From Zelopaecilomyces penicillatus (lineage: Eukaryota; Ascomycota; Sordariomycetes; Hypocreales; Pseudodiploosporaceae), in contig VCCP01000002.1 of assembly GCA_005765155.1 (NCBI GenBank), positions 4,898,001 to 4,962,000 on the forward strand: a stretch of 64,000 nt of DNA, in the 5' to 3' direction. The notes beneath the pieces are model-generated. The model did no database searches. It had not been told where the DNA came from and saw only the letters and a list, made by a program, of their open reading frames with translations. The position numbers and the translations under genes are program-made. Positions 47,941 to 59,188 of the stretch are shown here, piece by piece (the first letter of the stretch is position 1; the number at the start of each line of letters is the position of its first letter).

Positions 47941-49735
47941 GACGCCTGCTGGTCGCCGTCGCCGCCATCACCACCTTTGCGATCGGTGGTGTCGAGGCTC
48001 ACCCCCAATCACCACTTGCGCGCAGCTCCAGCGCGGGCTGTAAATGCTTCCCTGGGGATTCTTGCTGGCCAGGGCCGAGTGAATGGGCCAACTTCAACCG
48101 GACTGTGGATGGACGCTTGGTTGCGACAGTGCCGCTTGCATCTCCGTGCCATGATCCTAACTACGATGGTGATAAGTGCGCTGAGCTGAGAGACCAATGG
48201 CTCTTCTCGACAGTTCAGTAAGTTGGCAAGCGCTCATAGTATACCTAAATGTGAGATATGACTCTGAAAAACTAACACGCGCTGCCTCGTGATATAGCTC
48301 CTCGTCCTCTTCCTCGGTCATGGCCCCCCTATTCGCAAACCAAAGCTGCGATCCCTTCCAGCCGCGAGACGGCCCCTGCGCGCTGGGCAACTACGTAAAA
48401 TACGCCGTCGACGTCTCTAAAGCGGCACATATCACAGCGACGCTCAAGTTCGCCGCTAAACATAACATCCGGTTCGTCATCCGCAATACCGGCCACGACT
48501 ACAACGGCCGCTCCACCGGCGCCGGCGCGCTCGCCGTCTGGACGCACCACCTCAAGGACACCCGGGTGGTGGACTGGAAGGATAAATACTACAAGGGCAA
48601 GGCGCTCCGGGTCGGTGCGGGAGTGCAGGGCTTTGAGGCGTTGGCTGCGGCTCGCACGGCTGGTCTTGTGGTCGTGACGGGAGAATGTCCATCGGTGGGA
48701 CTCGCTGGAGGGTATACGCAAGGAGGCGGCCACTCGGCGCTGAGCAGTGTCTTTGGCTTGGCGGCGGACAATGCGCTCTCCTACGATGTTGTCACGCCTA
48801 TGGGAATACTGGTAACTGCTTCGAGAACGGAGAATCAAGATCTCTACTGGGCCTTGAGCGGCGGAGGCGGCGGCACTTTTGGAGTTGTCGTGTCCATGGT
48901 AGTTCAGGCTCATCCAGATGCCAAAGTCAGCGGCGCGGTGTTTGAAGTTGTCGACCTGGATAATCCGGACAAAACTTACGATGTGATTGACGCCTTTCAC
49001 GCAGCTCTCCCCAAGATTGTGGACTCGGGCGTCATGATCATTTACTTCTTCAGCGAGGGCTTCCTCCGAATCCCTGCCATGACTGCATATAACAAGTCCC
49101 AAGGCGATGTCGAACGAATCCTACAACCCTTGATCCAGTCTCTCTCCAACATGGGCGTAACCCTCAAGCCAAGATACACCGAGTTCCCAAGTTACTACGA
49201 CCATTTCGACCATTACTGGGGCCCTCTACCGGCCGGGAACATCCAAGTTGGCACGACCCTCTTCGGCGGCCGGCTGATACCGCGCTCCGTGCTGCCGAAA
49301 TTCTCACCCACAGCCCGGAAGCTGTCCCGGATGGGCGTCACGTTCATCGGCGTCGGCCTCAACGTCTCCAGCTTTGGCCAAGGCGGAGCCAATGCCGTGC
49401 TGCCCCAGTGGCGCAGCTCCATCGTACAGACCTCTGTCACTCTGCCCTGGAATTTTGACGTGCCTATTGGGGACATGGTGGCCACCCAGGACAGAATCAC
49501 AAACGAGATACAGCCGATCCTTGAGGCGGCGACACCAGGCGCTGGCGCTTATATGAACGAGGCAGATTTCCAACAGCGGGATTTTCAGGATGTGTTTTTT
49601 GGAACAAACTATAAGAGGTTGCGGGAGATTAAGAAAAAATATGATCCTCAGAGTCTGCTGTACACTGTGTCTGGTGTTGGTAGTGAAGAGTGGGAGGTGA
49701 AGAAGAATGGACGGATGTGCAGGGCCAAGGCCTGA
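47922..49735 (+). CDS. secreted FAD-linked oxidase, berberine-bridge-enzyme type
   Basis: Two exons, 47922-48217 and 48298-49735 (intron 80 bases), encode 577 aa. A signal peptide covers about residues 1-26 (ends GVEA). The FAD-binding-4 (PCMH) domain follows with His165 in TGHDYNGRSTG and Cys229 in TGECPSVG, the two residues that bind FAD covalently in bicovalent flavoproteins. The C-terminal BBE domain is present (MNEADF...FFGTNYKRLREIKKKYDP...LLYTVSGVGSEEW). Such enzymes oxidise sugars, alcohols or alkaloid-like compounds with O2. No cluster partner is close, so the substrate is unknown. The main ATG is preceded by two uORFs and a palindromic promoter element. Confidence 0.92.
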
Positions 49736-50663
49736 TGCGATGCATCCTTGGATTGGAATAGCCTTGTTTGCCATTATTAATGGTTATTTTGGGATGGTGA
49801 AATTACAGCGGCATGAATATGCAGGAATTGAGCATGTACGCTACGAGATTATGACTATGTTAGACCTCACGAGACTTTGGCTTACAGCGTTTTTAGCATT
49901 TTAGATGAACGTATTGACGTATTCATGTTAAGCCCGTGTCTTTATTCAAGTTGGAAAATAAAGCATGATCACCATTGACAGCATCGTCAGTATATCAGCC
50001 CAAATCAATGACGAGTTTGATGGTGTGGCGCTCCAAGCCACTCCAGTGCTTTAATCAACTACCAACCAACTAACGTACGAGGTAGCCGGGCCGTTAATTA
50101 ACATTATGGAGTACGGCATAATTAGTGAGTTGCCGTATTAATAAATAATGACAATTATCCAAGTTTGACAACGTACGATCTGCAGGGTCTTGAATGGATC
50201 ATGGAAGCTCCATCATTTGCCCCACCACAGTCAATCGTCAGGCGACATTGAGAGGAGCAGCACAAGTTGACCAAAGTACCAACTTGATAGACATTGCTGG
50301 GTCGGCATAGTCCAGTCATAAATTGGGGAATGACTGCCTAATACATACCGTCATGATTCATTACTGTGTCCGTTCTTCCCAAAAAGCCTGATTGATATTC
50401 ATTGACATGCCCAACGTGGCTGACAAAGCCCAACGCTCTGTCTACCTCCAATCTTCAGTGACATCTGACTGCACCACCGGGCCGGCCACGGGAGAAATTC
50501 CACAGCCCGAGGTCCAGCATCTTGCTCGCCTAAATTCCTTCTTCCATCCCCACCGCCTCAACTCGCTCTCTCTCTTTTCCCCTCCCCCCAATCGCTTCAC
50601 CAAAGCATGACCTTCGCTGCCAACCTGACCTGACACGGCCTGAGTAGCCGGACGCAGGTTACG
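49736..50663. other. intergenic, oxidase 3' flank and aldo-keto reductase promoter
   Basis: No gene. Sequence near 49900-50170 is AT-rich. The pyrimidine-rich segment at 50570-50600 should belong to the leader of the next gene. Confidence 0.5.
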
Positions 50664-51845
50664 ATGAGGGCTTCGCAACAGCCGCTCTCCGATGTCCTGC
50701 CTCCCCTAATCCTGGGGACGGCCACCTTCAACGCCCAGTACAACCATGATCCTACCCGCCTGCCGTACGTCGACATTGTCGGCCGCGCGCTGGAGCATGG
50801 CATCAATGCCTTCGACACCTCTCCGTACTACGGGCCCTCGGAGACGCTGCTCGGCGAGGCGTTGCAGAAAGTGACGCCGCCGCCGGCCCGAGAGGCCATC
50901 TTCCTCGTTACAAAGGCTGGCCGCATTGCACACGACGATTTCGACTATTCGCCCGCGTGGATTCGCTATAGTGTCTGCCGCAGCCTGGAGCGTCTGGGCA
51001 CGCAGTATCTGGATCTTGTCTACACGCACGACTGCGAGTTTGTTTCTCCCGCCGAGGTCCTCGAGGCAATCAAGGAGCTGCGGCGGCTGCGTGACCAAGG
51101 CCTGGTGCGGTACGTCGGCATCAGCGGGTATCCGGTGGACGTCCTCGCATCATTAGCGGAGATGATATACAAAGAGACAGGCGAGCCTCTAGATGCCGTT
51201 CTGTCATATGGCAACTTTTCCGTACAAAACACCCGGCTAGGCCGCCCAGAGAACCTACAGCGATTCCGCGCCGCCGGCGTTGAGTGCGTGCTCAACGCCA
51301 GCATGCTTGGCATGGGCCTGATAACAACCCGCGGCGCAGACAACGCGCCCATGGCATCGTGGCATCCCGCTCCGCCTGCTCTTCGCAAGGCATGCAACGA
51401 CCTAGCCCTTGTCGCCCAATCTAGCGGCGAGCGACTGGAGGAAGTGGCAATTCGCTGGGCTCTCGAAGACTGGGCCCACATCGGCGCAGAGTTTGGAACG
51501 ACAGCCTATGGCCGTGGCGGAGGTAACCGCGTAGGCGCGAGCGTCATGGGCGTCTCGTCAGTCGCGGAGCTGGACGAGACGTGGAAGCTCTGGAAGAGTG
51601 TCGCCGGACTTGCATCTGGCATGGGCTGGAACAGAAGCGATCTACAGAGACGAGACAAGATAGGGAGGGTTGTGCGCGATGGAATGTGGCCCCGTTTAGG
51701 GGAGTGGAAGGACTATGCCTGGGAGAGTGGTGGAAGTTCCTTTGTCAATACTAGAGAGAAGTTTGGTGTTATTCCCAAGGATGAGATAGCAGAGCGATGG
51801 GGGCTCTTACGGCCGTCGAGGGCGATGGATGGTCCCAAGTTATGA
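50664..51845 (+). CDS. ARA2: aldo-keto reductase, D-arabinose 1-dehydrogenase-like
   Basis: Intronless, 393 aa. It is an aldo-keto reductase with a TIM-barrel fold. The catalytic tetrad is complete: Asp51, Tyr56, Lys84 and His122 (blocks NAFDTSPYYG, LVTKAGR and VYTHD). It is closest in layout to yeast Ara2p, the NAD-dependent D-arabinose dehydrogenase that feeds D-erythroascorbic acid synthesis, and to plant L-galactose dehydrogenase. The opening LPPLILGTATFNAQYN and the central ECVLNASMLGMGL fit that subgroup. The substrate and cofactor are inferred from the family. It stands alone, in tandem with the upstream oxidase and downstream hydrolase but with separate intergenic regions. Confidence 0.85.
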   Translation: MRASQQPLSDVLPPLILGTATFNAQYNHDPTRLPYVDIVGRALEHGINAFDTSPYYGPSETLLGEALQKVTPPPAREAIFLVTKAGRIAHDDFDYSPAWIRYSVCRSLERLGTQYLDLVYTHDCEFVSPAEVLEAIKELRRLRDQGLVRYVGISGYPVDVLASLAEMIYKETGEPLDAVLSYGNFSVQNTRLGRPENLQRFRAAGVECVLNASMLGMGLITTRGADNAPMASWHPAPPALRKACNDLALVAQSSGERLEEVAIRWALEDWAHIGAEFGTTAYGRGGGNRVGASVMGVSSVAELDETWKLWKSVAGLASGMGWNRSDLQRRDKIGRVVRDGMWPRLGEWKDYAWESGGSSFVNTREKFGVIPKDEIAERWGLLRPSRAMDGPKL

Positions 51846-52436
51846 TTGACAGACACTTGTACGATTTATACGTAAGAGTTCTCTCTGCTTGCTATATAGA
51901 CCCTTTTTATACCTAGACCCGCAATCATAACCACCATCAACATGGGCTCAATTTGTCTTTCTGCCACCAATCACCATACTTTACCTCTATATCAACCGTC
52001 ATTCGACAAACAAGATGAAAAAAGACAATCCCCTTGGTAGCGCGACGCTAGAAAGTATTGGTTCCTGCACGTCTGGCATTCCATCCGCTTTTACTGCCAA
52101 GAGACCGTAATTCGTATCGAACTAAAAAAAAAAAAAACCCCCACTTTGATCGGCAGAAGCCACAACACCTAATTGGGTGGAGTGTAAGGATGCTAGGGTG
52201 AGCTGTGTGGATGTCAGCCTGCATCGTATTTCGGCTTGCGGGACGCGAGATATCTTGACAATATCCATGCTTTTCAACATTTCAAAGGAATTGGGGTTGT
52301 CGTGATGAGCACTCACTTAGATAAGGTACGTACAAGAGACGATGCGGGTATATAAGATGGGAAGAAGTCCAGACTAGATGAGAAGGAAGATTTAGGTAAA
52401 CTCATGAAAAAGCATCTCAAATTTTTAGCATACAAA
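51846..52436. other. intergenic upstream of beta-lactamase-like gene
   Basis: No gene. An A-tract lies at about 52123-52136. An in-frame ATG at 52404 could extend the next protein by 11 residues. Confidence 0.5.
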
Positions 52437-54410
52437 ATGAACTTACTTTCCAAATTACACATTGTTCTCTACATCTTCACCAGTAGAATACTCGGTGCTC
52501 TCATCTGTCGCCCCGAAGGCCCCGTCCTCCCCAAACCCTCAACCCTCGCAACCTCCCCCATCTTCCAAGCTGCAATCACCAACATTACCACCTCTCTTAA
52601 TGCCGCCATCTCCGGTACCATCAACGCCGGCTGGCCCGTTTCCAACGTTTCATTCTCTCTGGCTGTGATATCATCTACCAGTCAGACCGATCCAGGAGTA
52701 CCCTTATGGGAGTACCATCACCTCGCATCGGACAACACAAGAGGCACTAAGAACATCGACCGGCACTCGCAGTACCTAATCGGTTCTATTACGAAAGTCA
52801 TCTCGGATTATATTCTACTAAGGAGTGGTGTGGATATTGACTTGCCCGTTACGAAATTCATACCACAGCTGAAATCTGGGAAATCGGTCTTGGTGTGGAA
52901 GGATGTGGCGCTGAGGATGCTTGCTGAGCACCTTGCTGGAGTTCCGGCAAACTGTAAGTAACGGGCAGCTTCTCATTTTCTTTTCCCCATTGTTTCTACT
53001 ACAAATGGTGCATGTTTCTGACTTTGAACAGTTGGGTTCTCGGAATACTATTTTCTAAAAAGCGTTTTTGAGGCGTATGGATTTCCCTCGATCAACGAGA
53101 CGGAATACCCTTCATGTGGTGTCATTGCATTAAACGACGCCTGTACTTCGGAGGGTATGTTTATGACAGCCCTTTGCTTTTATTTTGGGTAGTTCATGGG
53201 AAACTGCACGTCGACTAATCCTTCACGATAGCTTTTCTTGCCGGTATGCTGGATTTATATCCCGTCACCAACCCGGGAGAACGGCCTGCATACTCAAACA
53301 TTGCATTCACCCTCATCGCCATGGCACTAGAAAAGGCAACGAATAAAAACTACACTCAATTGGTAGACGAAATCGTCGCAAAGCCATTGGGCCTTCAAAA
53401 CACATTCCCATCTCCTGGAGACGATGCCAAGGCAGTTATACCACCAGGGGATAGCAGTTGGGGAGGCGACTATGGTTATAATACCCCGTAAGTGTACACA
53501 TCACACCATGAACTTCAACGAAGGGGTTTAGCTAACATGAACATGTAGTGGCGGCGGACTGGTATCATCACTCTCTGACATGTCCAAGTTTACCCACGCA
53601 CTTCTCTCCCGCTCGTTGGACTTGTCTCCGGCACAAATCAGACAATGGCTCAAGCCGCAAGCATTCAGTGGCGGGCCATACAGCTCAGTCGGTATGCCAT
53701 GGGAAATCTTCCGGCCGCTTGATCTCACACCCGAGCATCCCCATCCCATCACCATCTATGGCAAAGGTGGTGGTGCTCAACTATACCGAAGTCAGCTAGA
53801 TATCATCGATGAGTATGGAGTTGGCCTAGTCGTGTTGACAGCTGGTCCTATGCAAGCATTGACGGTTCTTTCGAATTCTATGCTGGCAACGTTTGTACCT
53901 GCTGTTGACAAGGTGTCTAGAATAGAGGCAGCACAGCAGTACTCGCGTACCTTCAAAACTATTCAACACACGGGAGAGAATAAGACCGCAGTAGCCGCCA
54001 TATTGGAGCTCGATGAAGACTCTTTGGTCCTCAAGTCTCTGCTGCGTGGCGGCTCTGATCTTCTCAAGGGGCTAATAGACATCTGGGGCATAACCATCGG
54101 TCAGTACGTAGGCACTATCGGCTCCGTCATTCGCTTGTTTCCTTCAGACATGACGTCCAAGACCATTCTTGATGGGAAGGAGCTCACTCGTGAAGTCTGG
54201 CATTTTTGGCCAGATATTGACAGTTCTCCCGAGTCAGATCTACCCGGTGCAAGAACTCGGGATTCAGAGTGCATAGCTTGGACTATTGGGGATTGGACGC
54301 ATTACGGTGGTGAGCCATTGGACCGAGTTCTCTTTTATAGAGACGTTGTTGGTGATGTCATTGGTTTTGAAGTACCTTTTCTTCGCTCGGGTGTATTATC
54401 GCCAATTTGA
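52437..54410 (+). CDS. beta-lactamase-like serine hydrolase, secreted or membrane-bound
   Basis: Four exons, 52437-52953, 53032-53154, 53232-53487 and 53549-54410, give 585 aa (596 if the in-frame ATG at 52404 is used; the later ATG gives a cleaner signal peptide). It belongs to the serine beta-lactamase / penicillin-binding-protein-like family, known in fungi for esterase or peptidase roles rather than antibiotic resistance. The catalytic SxxK motif is SITK at 117-120, and the second motif YxN is YSN at about 234-236 (AYSNIAF). A glycine-rich GKGGGA stands where the third motif lies. A C-terminal domain of about 170 residues with its own conserved-looking pattern follows. Introns are 78, 77 and 61 bases. 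Substrate unknown. Confidence 0.87.
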
Positions 54411-54711
54411 GCAGGCAGTAGGCGCACGCAATATGATTTAAGAGGAAGAAGGGATGGATATAAGCTCGTATTCTAGATACAATAAGTCCCAATGTTTATT
54501 CTATTTGTTAGAAATCATGATTTCTTGGACGAGGATTTAACAAACGTCGCCTCTCAACTGCAGCAATGTAGGGTAAGTCGTTAAGTAAGCAAACCTCTCC
54601 GACATTTGCCGACAACTTCCGCCTTCTCCCATCCGATTAAGCCGATTCCCAATCCTTTAATCACTTTCCTGTCGCAACCTCTCTCCCCACCCACCGTCTC
54701 TCGCGAGCTTC
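54411..54711. other. short intergenic region before ARP6
   Basis: A 301-base interval holding the 3' end of the hydrolase gene and the ARP6 promoter and leader. The pyrimidine-rich stretch at 54660-54705 should be the ARP6 leader. No other feature is seen. Confidence 0.5.
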
Positions 54712-56181
54712 ATGGCCGGGGGCCGCAAGTCCAAGGCCGCAGCTCCAGCGCGACCTCAGAACACCCTTATCATCGACAATGGCGCCTGGACGCTAAAAGC
54801 CGGGCTCGTCCGCGGCGGCGGCGGCGAAACCGATACCAAAACCGACGATGACGACAGCGAGCAACCACGCATTATACCCAACTGCATAGCGCGAGACCGC
54901 TCTAGGAGGACCTATGTCGGCTCCGAACTCGAGGAGAAGTGCCACGACTTTAGCGAGATTCAGTTCCGTCGGCCGGTCGAAAAGGGATGCATCGTCAACT
55001 GGGAGGCGCAGAAGGAGATCTGGGACCATGAGCTGTTTGAGGGCAAGACTTCGTTGAAATGTGATCCGGCGGAAACGCGCCTCATACTTGCGGAACAGGC
55101 GAATGGGTTACCGGTATTGCAGGCGAATTGCGATCAGATTGTTTTTGAAGAGTACGGCTTCTCGAGTTACTACCGGGGCATTGGTACGGCAATACTCCTC
55201 GCCCCCCCACCCATGACGAAGTTGTCACTGGAAGAATAGCACAGCAGACTGACCAGTGAACCTTCCTTCATAGGATCGACATTCAATGCCTACCACGACA
55301 TTCAGAGCCTTTTCCGCACTCCTAAGAATGCACCCACGGTCTCCAACACACCCGCCGAAATCATGATGGTCGTCGACTCTGGCTACTCGCATACAACCGT
55401 CATCCCCCTCCTCCGTGGCCAGGCCCTTCACTCCGCCGTCCGTAGGATAGACGTCGGTGGCAAGCTCCTAACCAACTACCTGGCCCGCCTTATCTCTCTG
55501 CGCCACTTTGATATGCGTAACGACACGTATATTGTCAACGAGATGAAAGAGGCTGCCTGCTATGTCTCTCCTGATTTCAAGGCCGACCTGGAACGCACCT
55601 GGAAGGGTACGCGGGGCGAGAAACGCGCGGACTACATCTCTGGAGCTGGCATCGTCAAGGATTATGTCCTGCCGGATTTTCATACCAGACATAAGGGTAT
55701 CCTGGGTGACTACGACCCGCTTCGAAACTCGAAAGCCAGGAAGCTAGCTGCCGTCGGACAGACTGAGGAGGATGTTCTCACCCTCCGCAACGAGCGATTT
55801 ACCGTACCGGAGCTCATCTTCAACCCCTCCGACATTGGCATGCGCCAGCCCGGCCTGGCTGATGCGATATACCAATCCCTGCAGGAACTCCCCGTCGGTC
55901 TATGGCCTGGCCTGCTCGCCAATATCGTCGTAGTCGGCGGAAACTCTCTCTTTGATGGCTTTATCCAGCGACTACAAAAGGAGCTCGTGCAGCTTGTCCC
56001 GGACGACTGCGTTGTCCGAGTCGCGCGCCCGACCAACCCTATTACGCACACGTGGCATGGAGCAGCCAACCTTGCAAACCATGCGAGCATCGAGCAACTG
56101 GTGATTACGAAACAGCAGTATGAGGAATTCGGTAGTGCCTGGGTAGCGCGAAAGTTTCTGAAGGCACCGGGTTTGACTTGA
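54712..56181 (+). CDS. ARP6: actin-related protein 6 (SWR1 chromatin remodeller)
   Basis: Two exons, 54712-55183 and 55274-56181 (intron 90 bases, GTACGG...CATAG), encode 459 aa. It has the actin fold: the phosphate-binding NTLIIDNGAWTLKAG at the start, VVDSGYSHTTVIP at the second phosphate loop, IVVVGGNSLFDGF for adenosine, and the Arp6-type C-terminal end (ITHTWHGAANLA). Arp6 is a subunit of the SWR1 complex, which puts histone H2A.Z into nucleosomes. A lysine/alanine-rich leader of about 15 residues and a short acidic insertion (DTKTDDDD) are fungal additions. The start is supported by the pyrimidine-rich leader and the immediate actin fold. Confidence 0.94.
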
Positions 56182-57243
56182 AAGCGAGCTAGAATTAAGA
56201 TGCGTGGCCCAAATTGTGCTGGCCAGACTACGCAATTGGAACTTTGGTACTGTCACCTAACAAGCGATAAACAGACATGTGAATGGCATGGGTCTGGGGA
56301 TCAAAAGCTTCCAACGCATGGTTTCGGACTATGCGTGATTCTACTAACGCTGGCAAGGATGGGTTGGCCCTCTTTCATCAGCGTCCTTAACACATCCGTT
56401 TGCTCGCCCGCCCTCTCCTGAGCTAGAAATTACTGTCTAGGTTTCTTGCTTTTTGAAGCCAGCAATAGACAAAGCAACGCTCCCAAGTACTTCGCTATGA
56501 TGGGCGCAGCTAGGACATGGCGAAATATAGGCAACAAGAATCAGTCAACGCCCATTCCCACAACAGCAGCTCGTGGTCAAGGCAAAGGAGTTTACCGCTA
56601 CGCCTGTTCTATTTCTACAGAGCGTCGGGTGCATATATAGCTATATTGGTGATGTAACACATCGTCACGCTGGTTGATTCATTCCCGATAGGAAGTAAAA
56701 ATGAGTGGTGTGATTCAATCTGTATAAGGAGTGGAATTTCTATAATAGAACAAAAAACAAGGTGACTTGAACACCTCAAGTCAAGAAAGGAACGTCCCGT
56801 CCAAATGAAGGTTAGCCAACGCCGCGAAACGTTGCAATGCATGCGTTCCTGCAATCACATCCTTGGAAGGGTGACAGCCAAACTCGTATGTCCGTCCGGC
56901 TTAACACATGCCTCCAACCCTCGCCTGGGCACTCCCCACATCTTCCTGGCCTGTTTCAGCAATTTGGAAGATTTTCCCCTCTCGTGCTCAGCAGACAAAC
57001 ATCGCATGCGTGAGAGTGTATTGTTCTTCTAGGGGTGTGTGATCTAGATTCTTTTTGTGGCTGTAGCTGGCCTGTTGTGTGAAGGCAAACAAAATCTCCT
57101 TGGACGCTGAAAAAATGCTTTTCTTTATATCCACTCAGTGATTTTCAACGTTGCGCAAAAAGTTGTTCATGAAAAATGAGTAGCAATAGCAGCTCATCTA
57201 TCGAAGCGCCAGTCACATCTAATGCTGTCGCCAGACTAGCCGA
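56182..57243. other. gene-free stretch between ARP6 and F-box gene
   Basis: Convergent region without a supported gene. The frames present are short and lack domains. AT-rich parts near 57100-57200 may hold the 3' end of the F-box gene transcript. Confidence 0.5.
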
Positions 57244-59188
57244 TTACAGTCGGTTAAGACCACGGCCACGGGAGACACACCCTGTACTATAGTCAGTACT
57301 TGAAATAAAATTGTCATTATATACTCTTTAGGAGCTTCTTACAATCGCACTAGGAAAATTTAGTATTAGCATCTTGTATCAACGTCATTTGTCGCGGTTG
57401 CTAGACTTACGAAATTGGAACACGATCCCTCATTGTGCGTTGTGCAGTATCCGGCGCAGCATTTCCGGCAAACACGCTGTGTGCGATTGATGCATTCATC
57501 ACACTACACCAATTTGTTAGTCGGATGGTTCGAAGTGAGGCTTTAGGTTAAAGGAATTGCCGTGGCACGTACATTGTTGCCGCATTCCCAGCAGCTTTTC
57601 GACACTCGAGCCTAAAAGAACCAAAGACCACAGTCAGCTATTTGTCTTGTTATTTGATTGAGATGGTGCTTCTCTGCGGGCTCTCGCAATCCCCTCGTCC
57701 GCAAGGCATCCACAGCATGGTGAATGGGGAATAAGCACTGCCTACATATTCGAGTGGCTCTCAGACCAGAAACTAGTCAGATCCATCCCGGTTTACGTCG
57801 CAGGAATTCCTCAGGATTCGCCCCGTCTTTTTGCTCGGGTGCACGGCTCACAAAAACTATTTCGTACCTTCACTTTCACCGCGGGAGTCTCCAAAGCCAG
57901 GTTGCCAAAAGCATCCACAGTTTCGTCGTCCACGATAACAATTTGATTAGAAAAGCCTCCCGAACCTTGGCCGGGGAGCTGGTAGCATGACTCACACCAC
58001 CATTTCTGGCAGCCGGTACAGTATCGTTCTCGAAGACAGTCGAGACATCTAGGAACAAACGTGTTGCGTATGTCATGGGGCGTCGTTGCTGCCCGAATGG
58101 ATGAGGATAGCAAGGGCACTGGCGAGAGAACAGGCAGCTTGATAGGCAAGTTAGTTCCAGACTGACATATCCCCTCTGGGGCATCGCCACAGTTGTCACA
58201 TGCGGGGACGGCAAAGGTGGCGGTGGCTAGCTTGCCATCAACCTGGCCGCAGTCTTTGCCAAAGACGGGCGAATTTCGATGACGCGGGCTGCGACACAGG
58301 ACGGCATCAAAAGCGATGATGCCTTCGCAGGCGAGCATGCAATTGGCCCATTCCTCATCAATAGGCTTGTTGATGATACGGCCCTTTTTGGCCCACCATG
58401 CATCAGTTTCCTTCTGTAGGGAGGCGGCCAGAGCATCTTGGCTCTTTTGGTTCCATCCAGCGCTGATGGAGGTACCCGACGATGCGGGTTGCTGTGCTAC
58501 GGACAAAACATCCTTGGATCCAAAGACATAGAGTGCCTTGAGCTTTGGGGTCCCTTTTGGACGAGTGTTGCGACAGGCGTACTGCAACGTACCGCGCAGT
58601 TTACCCTGGTTCAAGTTTTTGACATCGCGAATGGACAGAACGCGAACGTTGAAGGAGGCACCATTGATAATTTCATGGCAGAGCTCCGAGGTCACGGGGA
58701 GTCCATCAAGAACCAGTGTTTGAACATTCCGCAGAATGTCACGTCGACGGAGGGTTGAAAAAACACCTCTCAGAGGGCCTGAGTAGAAGCTATTTGTGTC
58801 ATGATTAGCATGGTCCACAAAGCGCATTCACTCACTCGTCAAATACTGTAACTTACTCGTCTTCAGTCAAGTTCTCATCTAGTTGGACATTGCGCCAGAC
58901 TTCGCCGCCATGGTCAATTCTATCAACATCAAACTGAACAGCCTTGACTTGGGTGAGATCAAGATGGCGGAAAACTCCTGGGGTTTCGTGAATGAGAGCG
59001 CGAAAGGCTTGGCTGGCAGCAGCAAGATGGAGAAGACTCGAGACGGACAGGTAGGGAACAATATGACTTAGAATAAGTGAGTTGTGAAGAGTGTCATAAA
59101 GAGTGGTAGAAACCGTTGTATCCGAAACCTTCGTCACCAAGTTGGGGGGCTCGTCACGCGTTGTGCTGTCGAGGGTAGCTAAGCTCAT
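57244..59188 (-). CDS. F-box protein with C-terminal Cys-rich zinc-binding region
   Basis: Six exons on the minus strand are proposed: 59188-58857, 58789-57868, 57611-57573, 57503-57411, 57349-57343 (7 bases) and 57281-57244; 476 aa. An F-box-like segment lies at about residues 37-78 (LILSHIVPYLSVSSLLHLAA). A middle region with leucine-rich-repeat character follows, then cysteine pairs (CDNC, CLDC...CTGC...CESC) and a last cysteine block (CWECGNNCDEC...CRKCCAGYC...CDWC). F-box proteins bring targets to SCF ubiquitin ligases. The 7-base exon is needed to make CDWC and the end VSRGRGLNRL. Doubt remains about the fourth part: intron 2 would be 256 bases, and without it the frame ends at TGA 57811 (KVRNSFCEPCT...). 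The target is unknown. Confidence 0.75.

Noticed and set aside
40249..54410. Secondary-metabolite gene cluster
   Set aside because: A transporter, an oxidase, a reductase and a hydrolase are present, but no polyketide, peptide or terpene core enzyme and no shared layout; treated as unrelated genes.
57724..57990. 88-codon plus-strand frame inside the F-box locus
   Set aside because: It is antisense to coding exon 2 and intron 2 and has no domain of its own.
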